Notes: generated by a model from the sequence alone, not told the origin. DNA of 64,000 bases from Zeus faber (GCA_960531495.1 OY482851.1:9080714-9144713); one strand, 5' to 3'. Positions 1 through 21,616 are shown, numbered from the stretch's first letter. A program made the numbers and translations.

Positions 1-2753
<2,753 letters not shown>

Positions 2754-3327
2754 TGTTTTCATGTTGAACAAGATGCTGAGAAAGCAGAGACAGACTTTCG
2801 ACAAGTGCGTGTCTTTGTGTAAAGTACACGTGCGTGGTCTGTTTACTGTTCTGTAGTTGCTGCCTCCCTCCCTCCTCCGGTGTCAGACCCGAACTCCTTC
2901 TACCTGCGGGCCGCTCCCTCTCTCCAGGAATAGGTGCTTTGCTTCTGCAGCATTTTCTATCAATAAGTACCAACCCTCTTCAAGACAAAACACAATCATA
3001 TTTTCATTTATCAAATTTTCCCTCCAGGAATGAATAAAACCTTATCTTTTAACTTCCAAGCCCTTTTGGCTGTGGGAATTTATGGGAACCGCAGTGCAGT
3101 CCTTGCTGATTTCCATGACGGTCGGGCCCTGTGCAGCTTACAAGTGGGCGTACCCCGGCCGCTGTGGGAGGGATGGCAGTTGGCACCGGGGCTGGCAGTG
3201 CCACAGTCAGAACAGTCTGTCTCTCCATCGGCCCACCTCGCCCTCCAAACACAATCAGTGCGATTGTGTTTTGTGTTATGTCTCAGCCCTTCTTTTCCAT
3301 GGCAACATCACATGATAGCAGACAGAG

Positions 3328-3452
<125 letters not shown>

Positions 3453-3559
3453 AGGGCGTGAGTGATATGGAAGTAATTATCACAGGGAATTGAACAAAAT
3501 AATGCGATAACAACTGAGAATCTTCAGGTTGAATGACATTGTAATTTTTAGTTATCAGG

Positions 3560-3562
<3 letters not shown>

Positions 3563-3616
<54 letters not shown>
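3563..3616. repeat. (CT)n followed by (TA)n microsatellite
   Basis: About 40 bp of CT repeat passes directly into a short TA repeat. Confidence 0.95.
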
Positions 3617-5179
3617 TTTATTTTTAATTCCCTGAAATATTTCAAACCTCATTTCATTAGAAATAATTGTTCAGTTATTGTTATTACCACTCATTTAGAC
3701 TTGATAAATATCTTTATTTCATGATTATAAGACATTCTGAATCACAATGAACTGTAATATTAATGTATTGCCCAGCCATATATATATCACAGTTTCTATT
3801 TTTATTTTGTAATAAAGAAGAGAGTATGCCATGATGCAGTTTAACAACACATTTATTGGTGGGATGTTTATTTTGAGGAACCCAAAATAAACCCTAGTCT
3901 AAAATTAAAAATGTGCGTTGTAGAAAGGAAAATAAAAAAATTATCCAGCAAAACTTCAGCAGTTAGCAACCTCCAAAATAAATCTAAAAGGAAAATAGTG
4001 GAGGGGAAACAAATCTGAACATAAAACGCGAAAGAGTATTTTAACATTACATAATGAGTGCGGCTGCTTTAATTAACATTTCACGTAAACAAAATGTTGA
4101 TCATTAAAAAACAAAATAAACATGGCAAGTAGAACCTGATGTATGTGGCCCTCCTGCCACCTACACGTAATCTTTCTCCTCCGAGTTGCTTGTTTTGGAC
4201 GCCGCCGCTCCGTCTCCGCTGTCTGCAAGTGCAGCCTACCCAGGAGGGAGGGGGCGGTGTTGACTAACGTAATGGGCTAGAGGTCAAAGGTCAGTTTTTA
4301 GATCACCCAAATTGATTGGCTTCTTCGTTGCCCCTCGCAACGAAATAACAATTAGAGTGAGACGTTATCACAAATATTTTATTTCACCATCCAGAAAAAA
4401 ACGAACGCGATAATCATCTTTATCGTTTTATCGGCCAGCACAACGACCGCCTCCAAGCATGAAGGTAATACTCATCTTTTTTACTTTTATTTTTTGCACT
4501 TTCCAGACAGTTTCTTTCACTATTTTTATGCTATTATGCCGGAGGGTTATTCGAAGCAGACACGCTCATGCTAAACAATATATCTTTGGTGAGCTACAAT
4601 TCATCGTTTTTTGGGTTGATGGTCACTGGCATCATTTTTTTTATTGGCCCCATGTGTGTTGAGGCCGTTTTTTTTTTTTTTCTTTTGTTTGTTTTTTTTC
4701 GCACCCCAGTGGGATCATTAGAGCTGTCTAGTGATTTGATCTGTATCTTGAAGCGGTGGAGGCTTGTGTCTAAGCTGACCGTCTGACAGGGCGTCGATGA
4801 CTGACGTGGTGCTAAAATTAGAAACAGCTAAAATGAAAGTATAAGAAACAAGTATTTCAATGATGTAATGTACTTTATTATTGTGACAAAATCCTATATC
4901 ATTTATAAAGAAAAATATCTAATATCTAACTCTTTCCTGGCCTTGGGTGTTTTGGCGATTTAGGACAGTTGGAATTTAAAGGTCTTTTTCTCCAAAGAAA
5001 ATAATAAAATATAAAACTGTTCAAATGTGCAAAAATCTTCATTTGTGCGAAGCGGTTGAGTGTAGATTTACGTGGTTGAAGACGACCCCGACACTCGGTT
5101 ATTTTACAGTAAAAATGTCACCTCCAGCACGGCCACACACATCGGAATCTTCTTTAATAGGAATCAGGCGCGTCACCAA
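3617..5179. other. Intergenic, nothing recognised
   Basis: AT-rich sequence with poly-T tracts near 4669-4700. No coding or RNA signal is seen on either strand. Confidence 0.5.
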
Positions 5180-6411
5180 GTCCCTCGTATCCAAGTCACA
5201 AGTTTGTCTCAAGTCATTTATTCTTGGTCACGTCCCAGGTTAAGTCAATTTGAGTCTTCGTCAGGGCAAGTCCCAAGTCAAGTCACTTTCCTTTCCCCAA
5301 GATACGAGAGTCAAACCTGCAGTATTTGGTCTTTATAAAGAGGAAAGACAAGGTATTAGCACCTGTCTAATACTGATATTATTGGCCAATCTATCGAACC
5401 TTACAAAGTATGACAATGGAACAAATTTGTATTATAATTATTGAAAGTCAGTGAAATAAATGTAATCAGACAAAAACAACTTTATAAACTTAACTAATCT
5501 TAATATAATAATTTTAAAATCGTATTTATTTCTTCTCAATAAAATAAAACGCTCGTTTGACTGCTGTTCAAATGAAAATGTACCTTTTTTAATTTGAACT
5601 TTGTACGGAGAATTGCTTTAATTTATCTCTAATCTGAACTTTGTATGGAGAATTGTTTTTAAAGAACCCGTCTAAAGGTGTGGCATTGGGGAAAACAAAA
5701 AAAAAAGGTAATAATAATATTAAATGGCGGACTCTTCTCCCTCTCGGTCACTGGAAGTCAACAGAACTAAAGTGAACGACTTGTTTTACCGACTGACTCG
5801 TCAAGAACAGAGTCGAGGCTTTCGTCGCGACCGGAGCTCGTGACGTGCGCAGGGAACAACCAGAGCAGACGCTGCGCTGCGGTGACGGCCACAGATACGC
5901 AGTCTGCGCAATTTTGGAATATTGTCAGGCGGCAGATAATTGATCTAATCTTCTTTGTTTACCTTGAACATTTTCTTCCTCTCGCAATCTTTTTTTTTTT
6001 GAGCGTCAACTAAGTTACATTACGTTGGTAGCGGGTTTGAGTATCGCAGCGGTGTTACCAGTGCCAGTACATGAGCACAGTATGGGGCATGTGAATGTGA
6101 CCGGCAAAGAAGGGGATATATGTGACACTGACCGGCCGGTCCCCCGCCATGGAACGCCAATTCCGGTCGCCGGCCGATCGATCGGTGCATCTCTACTTGT
6201 AATGTGAGCATTAAACTTTGAACATTTAAACGTTTTAATATAATATTTAAACTGAAAAACATAAAAGGAACCAAAAAAACGGGTCACTTGAGTCATCACG
6301 TGTCGGGTCAAGTCACGGGCGTTTAACTTCAGTCGAGTCTCAAGTCGTTTATTTTCTGACCGGTCAAGTTGCGAGTCGTCAAAACAGCGACTCGGGTCCA
6401 CATCTCTGACG
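5180..6411. repeat. Interspersed repeat with CAAGTC/GACTTG-rich ends
   Basis: Both ends are rich in CAAGTC and GAGTC words (5190-5285 and 6290-6411), and the right end carries a motif of the kind 'gcgactcgggtccacatctctgac'-like seen widely in teleost dispersed repeats. The middle is AT-rich and non-coding. It is probably a non-autonomous DNA transposon or a composite of two copies. The class is not established from sequence alone, and the exact borders are uncertain. Confidence 0.45.
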
Positions 6412-9400
6412 GGAATTCAGTGGCCTTTTTTTACTTTCCCCCGCGTTCATGCCAGTGATGGAATGCGCTCTTGAAGCACCTCTTTCAAAAGGTTGGACTT
6501 TTACAATCCAGTCGGGGGGGGAATTGCTAGGGCTGTGAGGATAACCGCATTACTAATAACAATAACAATAAATATGTATATATTTTTTTGCATTTCATTT
6601 TTTTTCTGGTGAAAGTCACAGGAGGACATGAAATATAAACACAGTAATCATTGTTGAGTTCATCACTGACTTGTCTTCCATCCCGTGTTCAAGGACTTCT
6701 GGAGAAACTTCTCAGTTGCTCCGCTGAGTCCGCTCCGGGTCGTCGTTTTCAGCTCAGCGGGCGATGAGGAGGGAGGGACAGTCCATTAAACACACGGGGG
6801 ATCTCTTTTGTGCCTGTCCGATTATTATGAATTATTTCTGGGGCTGTGCCAGACTTTTGTCAGTTCGAATCGGATTCGGCTGCTCAGTGCGAACGGGGCA
6901 CAGCTCAGTCAGTTCACACACACAAAAAATATATTTATGATTCCCCCCATTTATAATTCCTCATTGAAATGTTATCCCTGTGCATTTTTTCTCAGCTTCT
7001 ATCTGTGTATTTGTTATTGTAATGCACATTGACTGACCAAAAAAAAAAAACAAGCTCCGCCGCACGCCACCCTCCCCACCCGCCGTCGGTAGACCGCATC
7101 ACCGCGGTTATATGTCGCTTTTCACCGCGGTAAGAAACACTCGTACCCTTACTAATGCCGCCCTGTTGCACAACTTCCAGAGCTCTCCAACAATGCCAAC
7201 CTTGTTTAGGAGTCGTCTTTTCCATTCTCTCTCAGAAGCTAAACTGGAGCAAAGGGTAATATGTGCTTCTTCTTAAGCGCGTAGGTTTTTTTTCTGTTTG
7301 AACAGGTGTGTGTGTGCGTGTGCGTGTGTGCACGCACGTGCGCCGCCTGGCTTTTCGGCACCATTGTTGCGCGCGGCGGTCCCAAGGCGTGTCTGGTCTT
7401 AGCGGCGTATAAATCAACCTGTCCGTGCGGGGTCCGGAATGGGACACTGGGTTCAAACGTGACGGTGTGCGTTGGACAGGACTCTGTGTAATGATGAGTA
7501 AAAATGGCTGGTGAGCTGCTGGACAGCCTCATGTGACACTGCTATTCCTAGCCTAATCATTTCTCCTCTCCACCGCCCGCAGCAGGGGGAGGGCTCGTGT
7601 CGGATATATGACACTTGGGGAGGGCCGGGCGCGCATGGGCCCCGGGCGAGGGGGGGGCCCCCAGCAGCGTCGATGTGAACTCGCAGGCATTCACTCTGCG
7701 GGGGGGGTGGGGGGGGGCGAGACCAGGTGGAGGCCGGCGGACAATGGCGCCAGATCGGGCGGGTTCTTTTGTCGAGATGAGTCGCTAATTAAGGCGCTCG
7801 TTTTTGGGGCGTCGCGTCGCCCTCGTGCCCGCCTCTGTCGTGACGCGACTCCAATGCAAGGGTGTCAAAACCCTTTTTCGAAAAGCAGCGCGCGGCACGC
7901 CAGGAGAAGTAATGAAGGCCCCAAGTAAGAGTTTGTGCCGGGCGCCTCTGCGTAAGCGACGGATCAAAAGAAAGCCTGAGGATACGTAGAGGTTGACACA
8001 AGGGTTATTGAGTTGATTTTCTGATACTACTTATGATAAACTTTATTCGTCTTGCACTTCTTGCACGTCTTGTAGACAGAATCACAAAGGCCTTGCAACA
8101 TACAAAGGCATGAAAATCCTAAAAAGATGATGGTTGAAGGCTGATACATGGACTGTATATCTTTCCCCATTCCAACCTCGAGGCTTTTTTTTTTTTTTTT
8201 TGATTGTTTACATAAACTGAACAAATGAACTTATCCAGGGCCGAGAAGTTGTAATTCTACGACTTGTTGGAGATCGCTTTGCGCTGCGTCTTGAGAGGTT
8301 GTTTGTTTGGTTCTAAAGATAGAATGATCAGGCTATTGGAAGGAACCGGGGCACGGTCTTGTCTTTCATTATGCCTCCATTGCGACCCCTCCCCCCCCGA
8401 AAGGCACAAGCCTATTTGAAGCGGGTGAGCTTGTGAATTTGATTGCACTTATCATTTTTTTATTCATCATTTTGTACTGGGGATAGGTTTACATTTTTTT
8501 TTTTTTTTCCAATAATTGCTCCACCGACGCCACCCAAAGACAAATAAGGTTGGCGGTGTGGTTGGGTGGGCGTGGGCGTGCAAACCACAGAACCTGGCGC
8601 TAAACCCACGTAAACTCCTCTAAGCGTGTCAGGCTTAAAAGCCGCGGGGGCGGTGACAAGCTGTCTCTTAAAAAAGCATCCCCAGGGTTCCATGTCCTGA
8701 CCAGGTGATGACATCTTTATGGAATTTCACATTCCAAACCCCCCGCCCTTCTTTGGCTACCTGTGTGCCCCCCCCCCAAAAAAAAAAATACCCCAAACCA
8801 TAGTGCTATGAGTGGTACACATTCTTGTTAAGTCTTCAAAATCTGAAGTTTAATTGTGCGCATGGCTTGGGACACGATAATTATTTGGCTGAGGTTACAC
8901 AAATGTAACCCGTAAATCCCGTTAATATGTGTTTGTAAATGTTTATGATGTGCGAGCCAATGGCGGGGACGCAGCATGCAAAGAAAGTTTTACGATTCCC
9001 ATCTTATGAGTTCAAGAAGTGGTCAATGTCAGCGGGAATAACCGTATTCCAAAACTGCACTTATACAAAAGTATAGAACTGGACAAAGATTTGCCAGCTA
9101 CACCCTAGTCCTAACTGGAAAATGTATGTTATTAAATCTGATAACAAAGGCGCCAAGTCGGTGCCACTCGGTTTAAACTGCCAGGGCATTGAAAAATAAA
9201 AAAAATAAACTTAAGGTGTTCAACGCGTTATTCTTTTATGCGTTGATTTAGTCCGAAGTTTGGGGAGAAATGATTCGGCCCCGCAGGATTAAAGATGACC
9301 CCGGCCCTCCAGCCCTTGCTTTCCGGAACACAAGCAGACCACCTGTCACAACGGGTTTCCCTCCGAGTCAAACGCGCCGCGACGGAAACGGGACACAATC

Positions 9401-11790
9401 AAGAACAGCACGACACATAACCCTAATGATCCTCTACCCTATTAACTGGGATTTTCTTGGTATGCAAGAATTAAAATTGTTCTGCGGGCAAGGGCTTTTT
9501 TTTTTTTTTTTTTTTTTTTATTATTTTCTTCCTGAAGCGAGTCTGCCGTAAAAATAGGCGCTGTAATTGGGATTCTTATTTCGTTCCGCCTTCGGAGAAT
9601 TGGTCCTTCAGTTCTTAGCATGGGTCTGGTTGGGAATGCGTCGCTCCCTCATCGCTCAAATACCCCCTGAATGAAATATAGCGTGTAAATCTTTTTTTTT
9701 TTTTTTTTTAAATAAAGCTCTGGCTTCACTTTTCCATCGAACTGTTTGTCCTGCGTTGGATCCAATCGCAGTCACTGATAGGATCTCGCCTTTGAGCCTG
9801 ATGTTTCCAAGCCTAACGATAACTCAAGCAATTTGAGACCATAGGAAGAAATGACAGCTAATAGAGCCTCTATGTGTTTTATTTCCATAATCATCTCCTA
9901 GACATGTAGCTTTACTCACAGACACATGGAAAAGTTTCCCTTTTTTAATTTTTTATTTTTTTGAATGGCAAGTCAAACTCACGGGTAATTGTGGATTTCC
10001 TGTGTAAAGCCCTTTTTGTTTAAAGTATTTGATCTTATACTGTAAGCCATGTCGATGTCACCCCCCCCACCCCCCCCCCCCCCCCCCCCCCGCATCGCGG
10101 CTTGCTGATTTATTGTTGATAGAGCGTCGTATGGACATTGAAGTCGTGTCTTTCCCGGTGGAAGGATAACATACCGTACAACTCCTACCCCGGTGTGAGG
10201 ACGCGCCGTGCCCAGTTCCCCCATGCCTGTGGGAGCAATATTTTCACAGAGACGTTTCCATTTGTGGGCGGTGTCACTTCCCTGTGGTCACTTCAACCAT
10301 AATGACTTTATCGTTCATCTGAAATCATTTTGATGGCCCACACTGACCGCGTGGTTTATGGCTGCCTTTAGCTATCGTTCTAGTTTCCCAGACAAAAGTT
10401 TGGGGAGTTTCCTTTTTTTTCTGTTTGTTTGCGCCGTGGACGATGTCAGTTTGAGGTTGTTCATCATGATCGTCAGTGTCAGGAGTGTGTTTTTTTTTTA
10501 ATTTTTATTTTTTATTTTTTTTAACCATAATCGTTGAATGTGACCGTGGCTGTGTGACCACAAGTTGATCTGTCTGGCAGCTTTGGAATTCAATGGATTG
10601 CACATTATAATTATGAAACGGGCGGAGTCTCGTAAGGTCGTTTACTTAGATTAACAAGGGCAATTTCGTCTAATTGCACATTCTCGATCCTTGTAAGTTG
10701 TGCAAAGCTCTCCAGATAGCTGGAAGACATTTTTTTATTTTCTTTCGCATGAGATGTAAAAATAGTCACTTCAATCTCTCCAGGTTCAACTAACCTCTAA
10801 GGACCGTTGTGCTCTCGCACATAATTGATGAACTCAAAAATAAATGTCCCCTCGGCATGCCCCCTTGACGCGATGACGGCCTGACAACAGTGGGATTGAC
10901 TGCCTGCCGCTGCAGTCGTCATGTGAAATTCCCTTCCTCGCTGTGACCGCCTCTAAAGCCCTTCCTCCTGAGTTTTTCCTCATGGCCCACTAGTCGGAGC
11001 TAATGCTAGCCGACACGTTTTTGAGTACTAATATAGTTTTTTTTTACCTCGGATAACTATTTTGGGGTAATCCGCTGACTCACTGACTCGCGGGCCTAAT
11101 CCCCCAGAACTCGTGACCCTGGGCTGGTCGGATGTAGTACGCGGGCCAGGTGGAGTTGAACATGTGGTCGGCCCAAATGTGTGTTTGTGCACGCCTGTGA
11201 CAGGTAGTTGGCACTCCCATGAAGTGGCGGCGGCACGCATACGATCCCACTTTACTTTGGGGCCCCTACTACGTGTGCACAGCGGGAGCCCTAATCAAAG
11301 GCACTCCATAATACTGTTAGCTGGGTCATGTGCTGGAGGCCAGGATTAAGAGCAGGAGGGCACAGGCCACTGGATCCAGCTTAGTGGAGCGCACACTCAC
11401 ACTCTCTCTTTCTTCCTCTCACTTCCTCCCTCTCTCTCTCCCTTCCTCTCGCAAGTGGTAATCCATCGGATTATTTTGTGTTAAAAAATAAATAAATAAA
11501 TCCAAATTTTGATTTTTTTTATTTTATTTTATTTATATTTTTTTTAAGAAACAGCCATTATATGAATTTGCTCCTCTATATGCTATTTCCTTTGTTGGTG
11601 GTGGGGCCGTCTTTCAGCAAATTGTCGGTATGGATGAACATTCAGGGGAGAAAGGCGCCCTCAGATGAATAAATATAATAAATAATATATAATATAATAA
11701 TATAATAAATAATAATTAAAAAATGAAAAACATATCTAATAAATTAATTATAATAAAACACTCTATATAGATGTTGTCTATACATGTCCG

Positions 11791-11821
<31 letters not shown>

Positions 11822-13726
11822 GCCTACACAACTTTAACTTGATGGGAAATGGATGTGAACTTTCAAAATCATATCAGTCCACCAAATAACCAAGCCCATT
11901 AATATGCACCAAAAGAACGCTGTATCACGACTAACCCCTTCCACCCTGAAACACTGTGAGCACGGAATTCGACCATCACTAATGCAGGCACCAACTTGGC
12001 CTCCCTAACACGTTAATACAGCAGATCCTGCCCACCCATGCAGATTACCGACGAAAACAATGGCGTGGGAGAGGGCGGGGGAGAGAGAGGGAGAGAGGGG
12101 CATAGCCTGATGTTCCAAAACGCTGTTTTGAGTCGTGTTTCGCCGCGGCGTCTCGGTAGAGGAGGAACAAAATAAATAGCCAGGGAGAAGAAGTGCAAGA
12201 GAGGAACACGTGCCGCGGACCGGTGTCTCCTTTTGGGTGCTTTTGCTGACGCGCGGAGAGAACCAGAGCCATCCTGCCCGGCGAGGGAGAGGCGGGAGAG
12301 AGGAGAGTAGGAAAGTAGAGGGGAGGTCAGGGGTAAGATGACTCCTACCCCGGTGAACATGGAGACGGTTGTCAGAAAGAGGAGAACACTGGGCCGTCAC
12401 CTCCAAGGGTCACACTGATTGGTAGGTACCGGTCCTAATTGTTTGGTTAGTTGTATGAGGCGAAGGCGGTTCCCGGTCGCAAAAGCCGCTCCTCAAGACC
12501 GTACCGTGGGCCTTTACTGTTTTGGTGTTCTGAGGCCCTTTTTGAGCCTCGGTTTTCATTGGTCAATTAGAAAACCCCTTGTGTGCTGGGCTTATTCCGA
12601 GTGATGACTAATAGTTTCTGCCAGTCTTTAAGGGCTATTTTAAGCACGGTATACTTTGTGTGGCTGTTATTTAGGCTTTGGTGATTTTTTTTTTGCTGTG
12701 TATGTGGAGATGGGGCTGGGTTTGTTTTGGCTTGCGAGCATTGCGGCGGTGTTGAGGGACTGTTGCCGTTGTCGCTGGGTGGGTGCCTCCATTTAAGAGT
12801 ATTTTGTTTACGTCTGATTATGTTGCCGCGTTATGGTGCTCATTTGGATTTTTACGAGTCTCGTATTTCTGTTTTGTCCAATTGAGAACTATTGATTTTC
12901 GGTCACGTGACCAAAATCGGACCCTTGCGACATATCGTTCAGGTCAAAACGGTATGGATTTTCTAGGCTTATTGACACCGAAAAAACATTCATCCAAACA
13001 AACATAGGCGTGACATTTCTTAAATAATTTCAGGGGTTGGGAGCGGAGCCGTGCGTGGTCCTCTGTGAAACCAGAGTGAGATGACCTTAGCACAGTATTT
13101 AAACATAAGACTTGCGCAACTCCAAAAAACCTGGGGGGGGGGGGGCTGGGGGGGGGTTTGATTGTTTGTTGTCGTAACACAGGCCTTTTCACTCCAGCTC
13201 AAGCTGAAGACACCAGGACTGTCTTAACCTGTGTTTGAGATGACGAGATCAATTACAGTTCAACTGAATTGGAGAAAATCTGTGCAGGATGGTAACGTTC
13301 TACTTGGATGTCTCCAATTCGGCTGAGCACTGTGCTCCTGGTAAATTCCAAAAGCTGTGGTCGGTGGTAGGACTATCACAATTTTCTATTTGAAAATATT
13401 GTGTTTTCTATGAACAATTGTTTTTTTCTATTACTTCTTTTTGCAAGCGGTGAACAAATGAATAGGGTTCGTTTACCAGGTGTCATATTTTCCTGTTATA
13501 GAACCATTTTGCTTCGTTGGAAGTTATTCAACGTACAGTACATGTACGACTTCACTCCAGTGGTCACAAACATCAGTGGAGACCTTGATTTATCAAATAA
13601 ATATTAATAATTAACTGAAATACATTTCTAAGAAAGGATATAAATGGTTTTAAATGAACAAAGTCATGGCTGTGTAGCTCCTGGGTTCACAGTGTGGAAA
13701 TACTGTAGTTATGTAATCTGTGTTTA

Positions 13727-13757
<31 letters not shown>

Positions 13758-13865
13758 GTTAAAAAAAAAAATAATGTGGGGTTTTTATTTTGCAGTATTA
13801 ACTTTAATTTAGTGTTTTCTGTATAAAGAAAAAACGATTTTGTATGGGAGGGTGTAAAAGGGGTG
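6412..13865. other. Intergenic or upstream region, no gene recognised
   Basis: Mixed AT-rich DNA with GC-richer patches at 7310-7460, 7560-7980 and 12040-12400, long C/G runs (10062-10092, 13132-13158) and TA repeats (11795-11820). The 12150-12330 patch is GC-rich and ends in a possible splice donor (gtaaga at 12332), so it could be an untranslated exon. There is no protein homology that I recognise and nothing verifiable. Confidence 0.4.
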
Positions 13866-14395
13866 TTAAAGGGGACCTATTATGCAACTTTTCCACAAGT
13901 TAAGATAGGTCTCTGAGGTCCCCCAAACATGTTCTTGAATTTGTTGTTTTTTTGCCGAAAATATCGCTCAGATTATGCATTCCAACCATTCTAACATGCC
14001 TCTAATCCATCCTGTTCCAGGACACTCTGTTTAAGTGGGTAGCGCCACCCTCCTGAGGTCCCTACTGTAGTTCGGTGAACCAGTGGGATTTGAGCTCGAG
14101 TATCTGGTTCTGTGAGCCAATGCGGTTTCAGTTTGACTTCCGGGTTCCGTTGTATTTAGTCCGTAAACTTTCACTGATTTCACATCAGCAGTCCACCAAA
14201 ATCTTATTCTTACAAACAAATTGGAGGTGAGAAATAAGTAATCCAGTTGCTGAATCTTCACTCATGTTCGATCTACAAGGCCTCATTCAATAGTTTGTCC
14301 TGACTTTCTTTGCCATGATCCAAGCTTGTGGGGGACACCACACCGGGACACCGCACGCAGGGATTTTTTGTTTCATGTAAACGTTGGAAAATATG
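13866..14395 (+). repeat. Dispersed repeat, copy A
   Basis: Begins with an 'aaaggggacctattatgc' type end. It shares ordered blocks with 33223-33672 in the same orientation: 'ctgaggtcccc', 'gattatgcattc', 'aacatgcctctaa', 'aatccagttgctgaatc', 'ctacaaggcctcat', 'cacgcagggattt' and 'catgtaaacgt'. It looks like a non-autonomous fish transposon family. The right end is not clear, and no transposase is present. Confidence 0.7.
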
Positions 14396-18342
<3,947 letters not shown>

Positions 18343-18599
18343 GATACGTCTTTTTCATCTTTTTCTACCTCCTTGGCCATTTTCCCCGGCAGCCATTGGC
18401 TGCGTGTGCTTCATCTGTCCACCCTCACTTTCCTACAGACAGCCAATTAACATTCCACCCTGGCCTCCCCGGCGCTGCTCATTGGCCGCTGCATGCTGTG
18501 ATGCAGATGCGTCTAGACTGTGCTAGCTGTGCATCTCTCTCTCTCTCTCTCTCGCTCTCTCTCGCTTGCTCTCTCTCTCTCTCGTTCTAGCCTGCAACA

Positions 18600-18883
18600 C
18601 CATCACAACCTGCTGATTCCTCCTGCCATCGCTGTGCCTCTGTCACGCTCCTTCCTCCCTCGCTGTCTCTCTCCGTCACCATCAGTTTCTCTCTCTCTCA
18701 CCACCCCACCCCCCCACCGCCTCTTCATCTTGTTTCCTGTCCCTCACGCGCTCGCCCGCCTTTTATCGCGGTGTCCGTCTTATCCCCTTTTTGTCACAGA
18801 CCTCCCGTTTTCTCCTGCCTGTTCTCCCTTTGCTGTCCATTCGCACCTCCCAACCGATGTGAGGAGGCATGCATGGCACCGGG
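18600..18883 (+). other. Candidate untranslated first exon of slc20a2
   Basis: Pyrimidine-rich sequence ending in a strong splice donor context (ggg|gtgagt at 18883/18884), about 3.4 kb upstream of the start codon. The next plausible acceptor is ccccggcag at 22035-22043, which would open an exon holding the start codon. Vertebrate SLC20A2 genes have non-coding upstream exons, but nothing in the DNA identifies this one specifically. The left border is arbitrary. Confidence 0.2.
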
Positions 18884-19749
18884 GTGAGTAGAGTTCGCTG
18901 GCAAGCTCTCTCTCTCTTCTGTCTTTCTGCCGCAAGTTAGCAAGCTGTTTTAGGGGGATGCTGTTGTGTGCAGCCCGTGTCCTTGGAGGCACGGACGTGT
19001 GTGCGCACACCGGAGCACGGTCGCGTGCGCTTCAGCCGCATCCAGTCGCCGCCTGCATGCGTATGTCCCGGCCGCAGCGGTGTGTGCCTGGAGATCGGCG
19101 GTGGGTGGGGAATGAAGGAATCTTGAGAGAATCGACATGGGAATGACTGGGAGGGGGGAGTGGAAAGTTTTGGAGGGGGTGTGTGTGTGTGTGTGTCTGT
19201 GTGTCTGTGTGTCTGTGTGTGTGTGGAGCCGAATGTCGACGCAGACTGTCGCTCGTGACACGGCAGTTTGCGCCATCTAACAAGTGGTGCAGTGCCATTT
19301 CACACGGATTAACGTGCTTTTTATGAAGGAAGTGTGGTCGGCAATTTCGAGAGGGGGAAATGATCCGAGGTATTTTGTTAGCCATGAGGTGTTGACATTT
19401 CTTCAGTCGGCGTGTGGCGTGTGATGTCCCAACGCCAAAAAAATAAATAAAAAATACCTCCCATTGCACTGAACGGATGGGAGAAGTTTTAAAGGTGCCC
19501 CGAAATTGATGAAATTTGGATCTGATCCAATGCTTTTGGTGAACGGTCTTGACCTTGACAGTTTGTTTGGGGACTTGAAAACATAATGATTGATATACCG
19601 TGCCTGTTGTGCCTTAGAGGCATCTAGGGGCCTCTGTTGGTCATGAAAGCAGATAATCAAGGTGCTCAGGGGGGGGTGGTAAACATGCATCGGACGAGGG
19701 ATTCCTCATGAGATGTGTTAACGATCACGCAAGGAGTAGATCTCACCGA

Positions 19750-20640
19750 CATGAAACGTGTTTCGCCAAAGATCACGGAAGGAGAAGACGGGGAGGGAGG
19801 CGCTGTCTCCCCGTCCCCGTGGCCGCCCCGACGTCCGCGGCGGACGTCAAGTCGTCGCCCCCGTGTTGTGGTTGGCAAAAGGCTCACCGCACCGGGTTGG
19901 GGGGGGGGGGGGGGGGGGGTCGGGACGACGTGACCTCGACTGTTCCAGATGGATCCCGCGCCGTGGCAGGGAGGGAGCTGGGGCCGGCCCGGAGAGGTTT
20001 AGGAAAAAGAATGGGGCCCGAGCTCACGTGCCGGTGAGCGCACGGTCGGTTAATGCGGAGAGAATGTTTTAGTCTGGCCTCCAAGCTGTTTACATTTAAT
20101 ACCACCCTCATAAACAATAGGCTTATAGGGGGGCGGGGATGTGTAGCCCTTAACTGGGTATGTATTAACTTGGATAACCCGCAAAGCAAGAAAAAGGTAG
20201 AATAGGCCGGGCGTATGTTTTACAACGTCTGTTGTGGTTGCCGGTCATCATCCCGACGCTGTACACTGATCCGAGGGACAGGAATGTTATTACTGCTGAT
20301 TGTTGTGACATAAACCGCGCGGAACTTTCCGGGGCTTTAGAAGGGGGGTGGGGTGTTTGCATATTGTTCTCTTCACTGTTTTTGTCGCCGGCTGTGCAAC
20401 GGATGCATAAAAACGGGTACGCACATTCTGCACGGTCCCACAGAGCGGCCCCCGCGAACCATCGAGGAGAGCCCCCCCGCTTCTCGCCCCGGCGGCGATT
20501 TTGGCGCTTATCGTAATGGACACCTTTTCGCGGGGGCGGCGCGGCGGCGTGAGCAGTTTTCGGCGCGTCGCCACCGCCGTTGGCGATATCGAAGTTCACC
20601 GTACTTCTGTTGTTCCCGCCGCAGTGCCGACTAAGTCAAA
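19750..20640. other. GC- and CpG-rich patches upstream of slc20a2
   Basis: CpG-dense blocks at 19780-20050 (including a G run at 19901-19919) and 20420-20630. Fish CpG islands often mark promoters, so this is a possible promoter or intron-1 regulatory region. No core promoter element is convincing. Confidence 0.25.
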
Positions 20641-21256
20641 TCCCCCGCTTATTCCTGAGCAATCCTAGGCCCTAGAAATAACGTGGGGGGGACTCCTTTG
20701 AGGCCAATGAGTTTGTGCTCTATTTTGTTAAAAAAAAAAATCCGGATTAATAAGACTTAACATCTAATCACATGATTCTTCAACACTGCTTAATGTTCTG
20801 CTTTGAGATCATTGGGAGTATTAAGGCACCAGCATACGCAAGGTGAAACGGAACCTTTCCCAGCAAAAAAAAACAAACAAACAAAAAAACTTGTCGACCA
20901 CACGTGGTTGAACGATGAGACGCAACGTTTCAAAGGGAGTTTGGAGGTGCCCCCTGCACTGCTTTGTGGCCCTTGGTGCAGAACAAATCCAATCCAACAC
21001 ATTTGCACACGCCGTGAGTTTTTGTCAAGGTGTGTGCAAACACATTGCGCCGACTATTCGCCACCTTTTTTTTTTTTTTTTTTTTCCGCCTCCCATAGTT
21101 CGCTGTCCTCAGCTGTCTGCCATTGACTATTACATGGCGGGTTGATCAATTGGACGACAGAATTCAGCTTTGCTGGTTCATTTTGCCACTGCATCCTCGT
21201 GAATTTCCTTTACGAGAAGCATACTGTCAACATTGTTTGGAGACCCATTCGCCGGT

Positions 21257-21291
<35 letters not shown>

Positions 21292-21480
21292 GTATATTTT
21301 GAAGCCCCCCCCCCACCCCGGTGAGCAGGTATTAGCATCACAATGTCAGACAGAACAATAGCTGTTGGGGGGGTTGGTGTCTACAAAGTTGGCGGAATTA
21401 CAGATCAGTCAGATGCTATCAACGTCTCGCAAAACCTGTGAAACGGGATTGGGTCTTATGGCGACATCACCTGCCCCCTC

Positions 21481-21616
<136 letters not shown>

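Noticed and set aside
12005-12406. Minus-strand 133-codon frame in a GC-rich patch
   Set aside because: Three overlapping frames are open there, none resembles a known family, and there is no splice or start context. It may instead be an untranslated exon on the plus strand.
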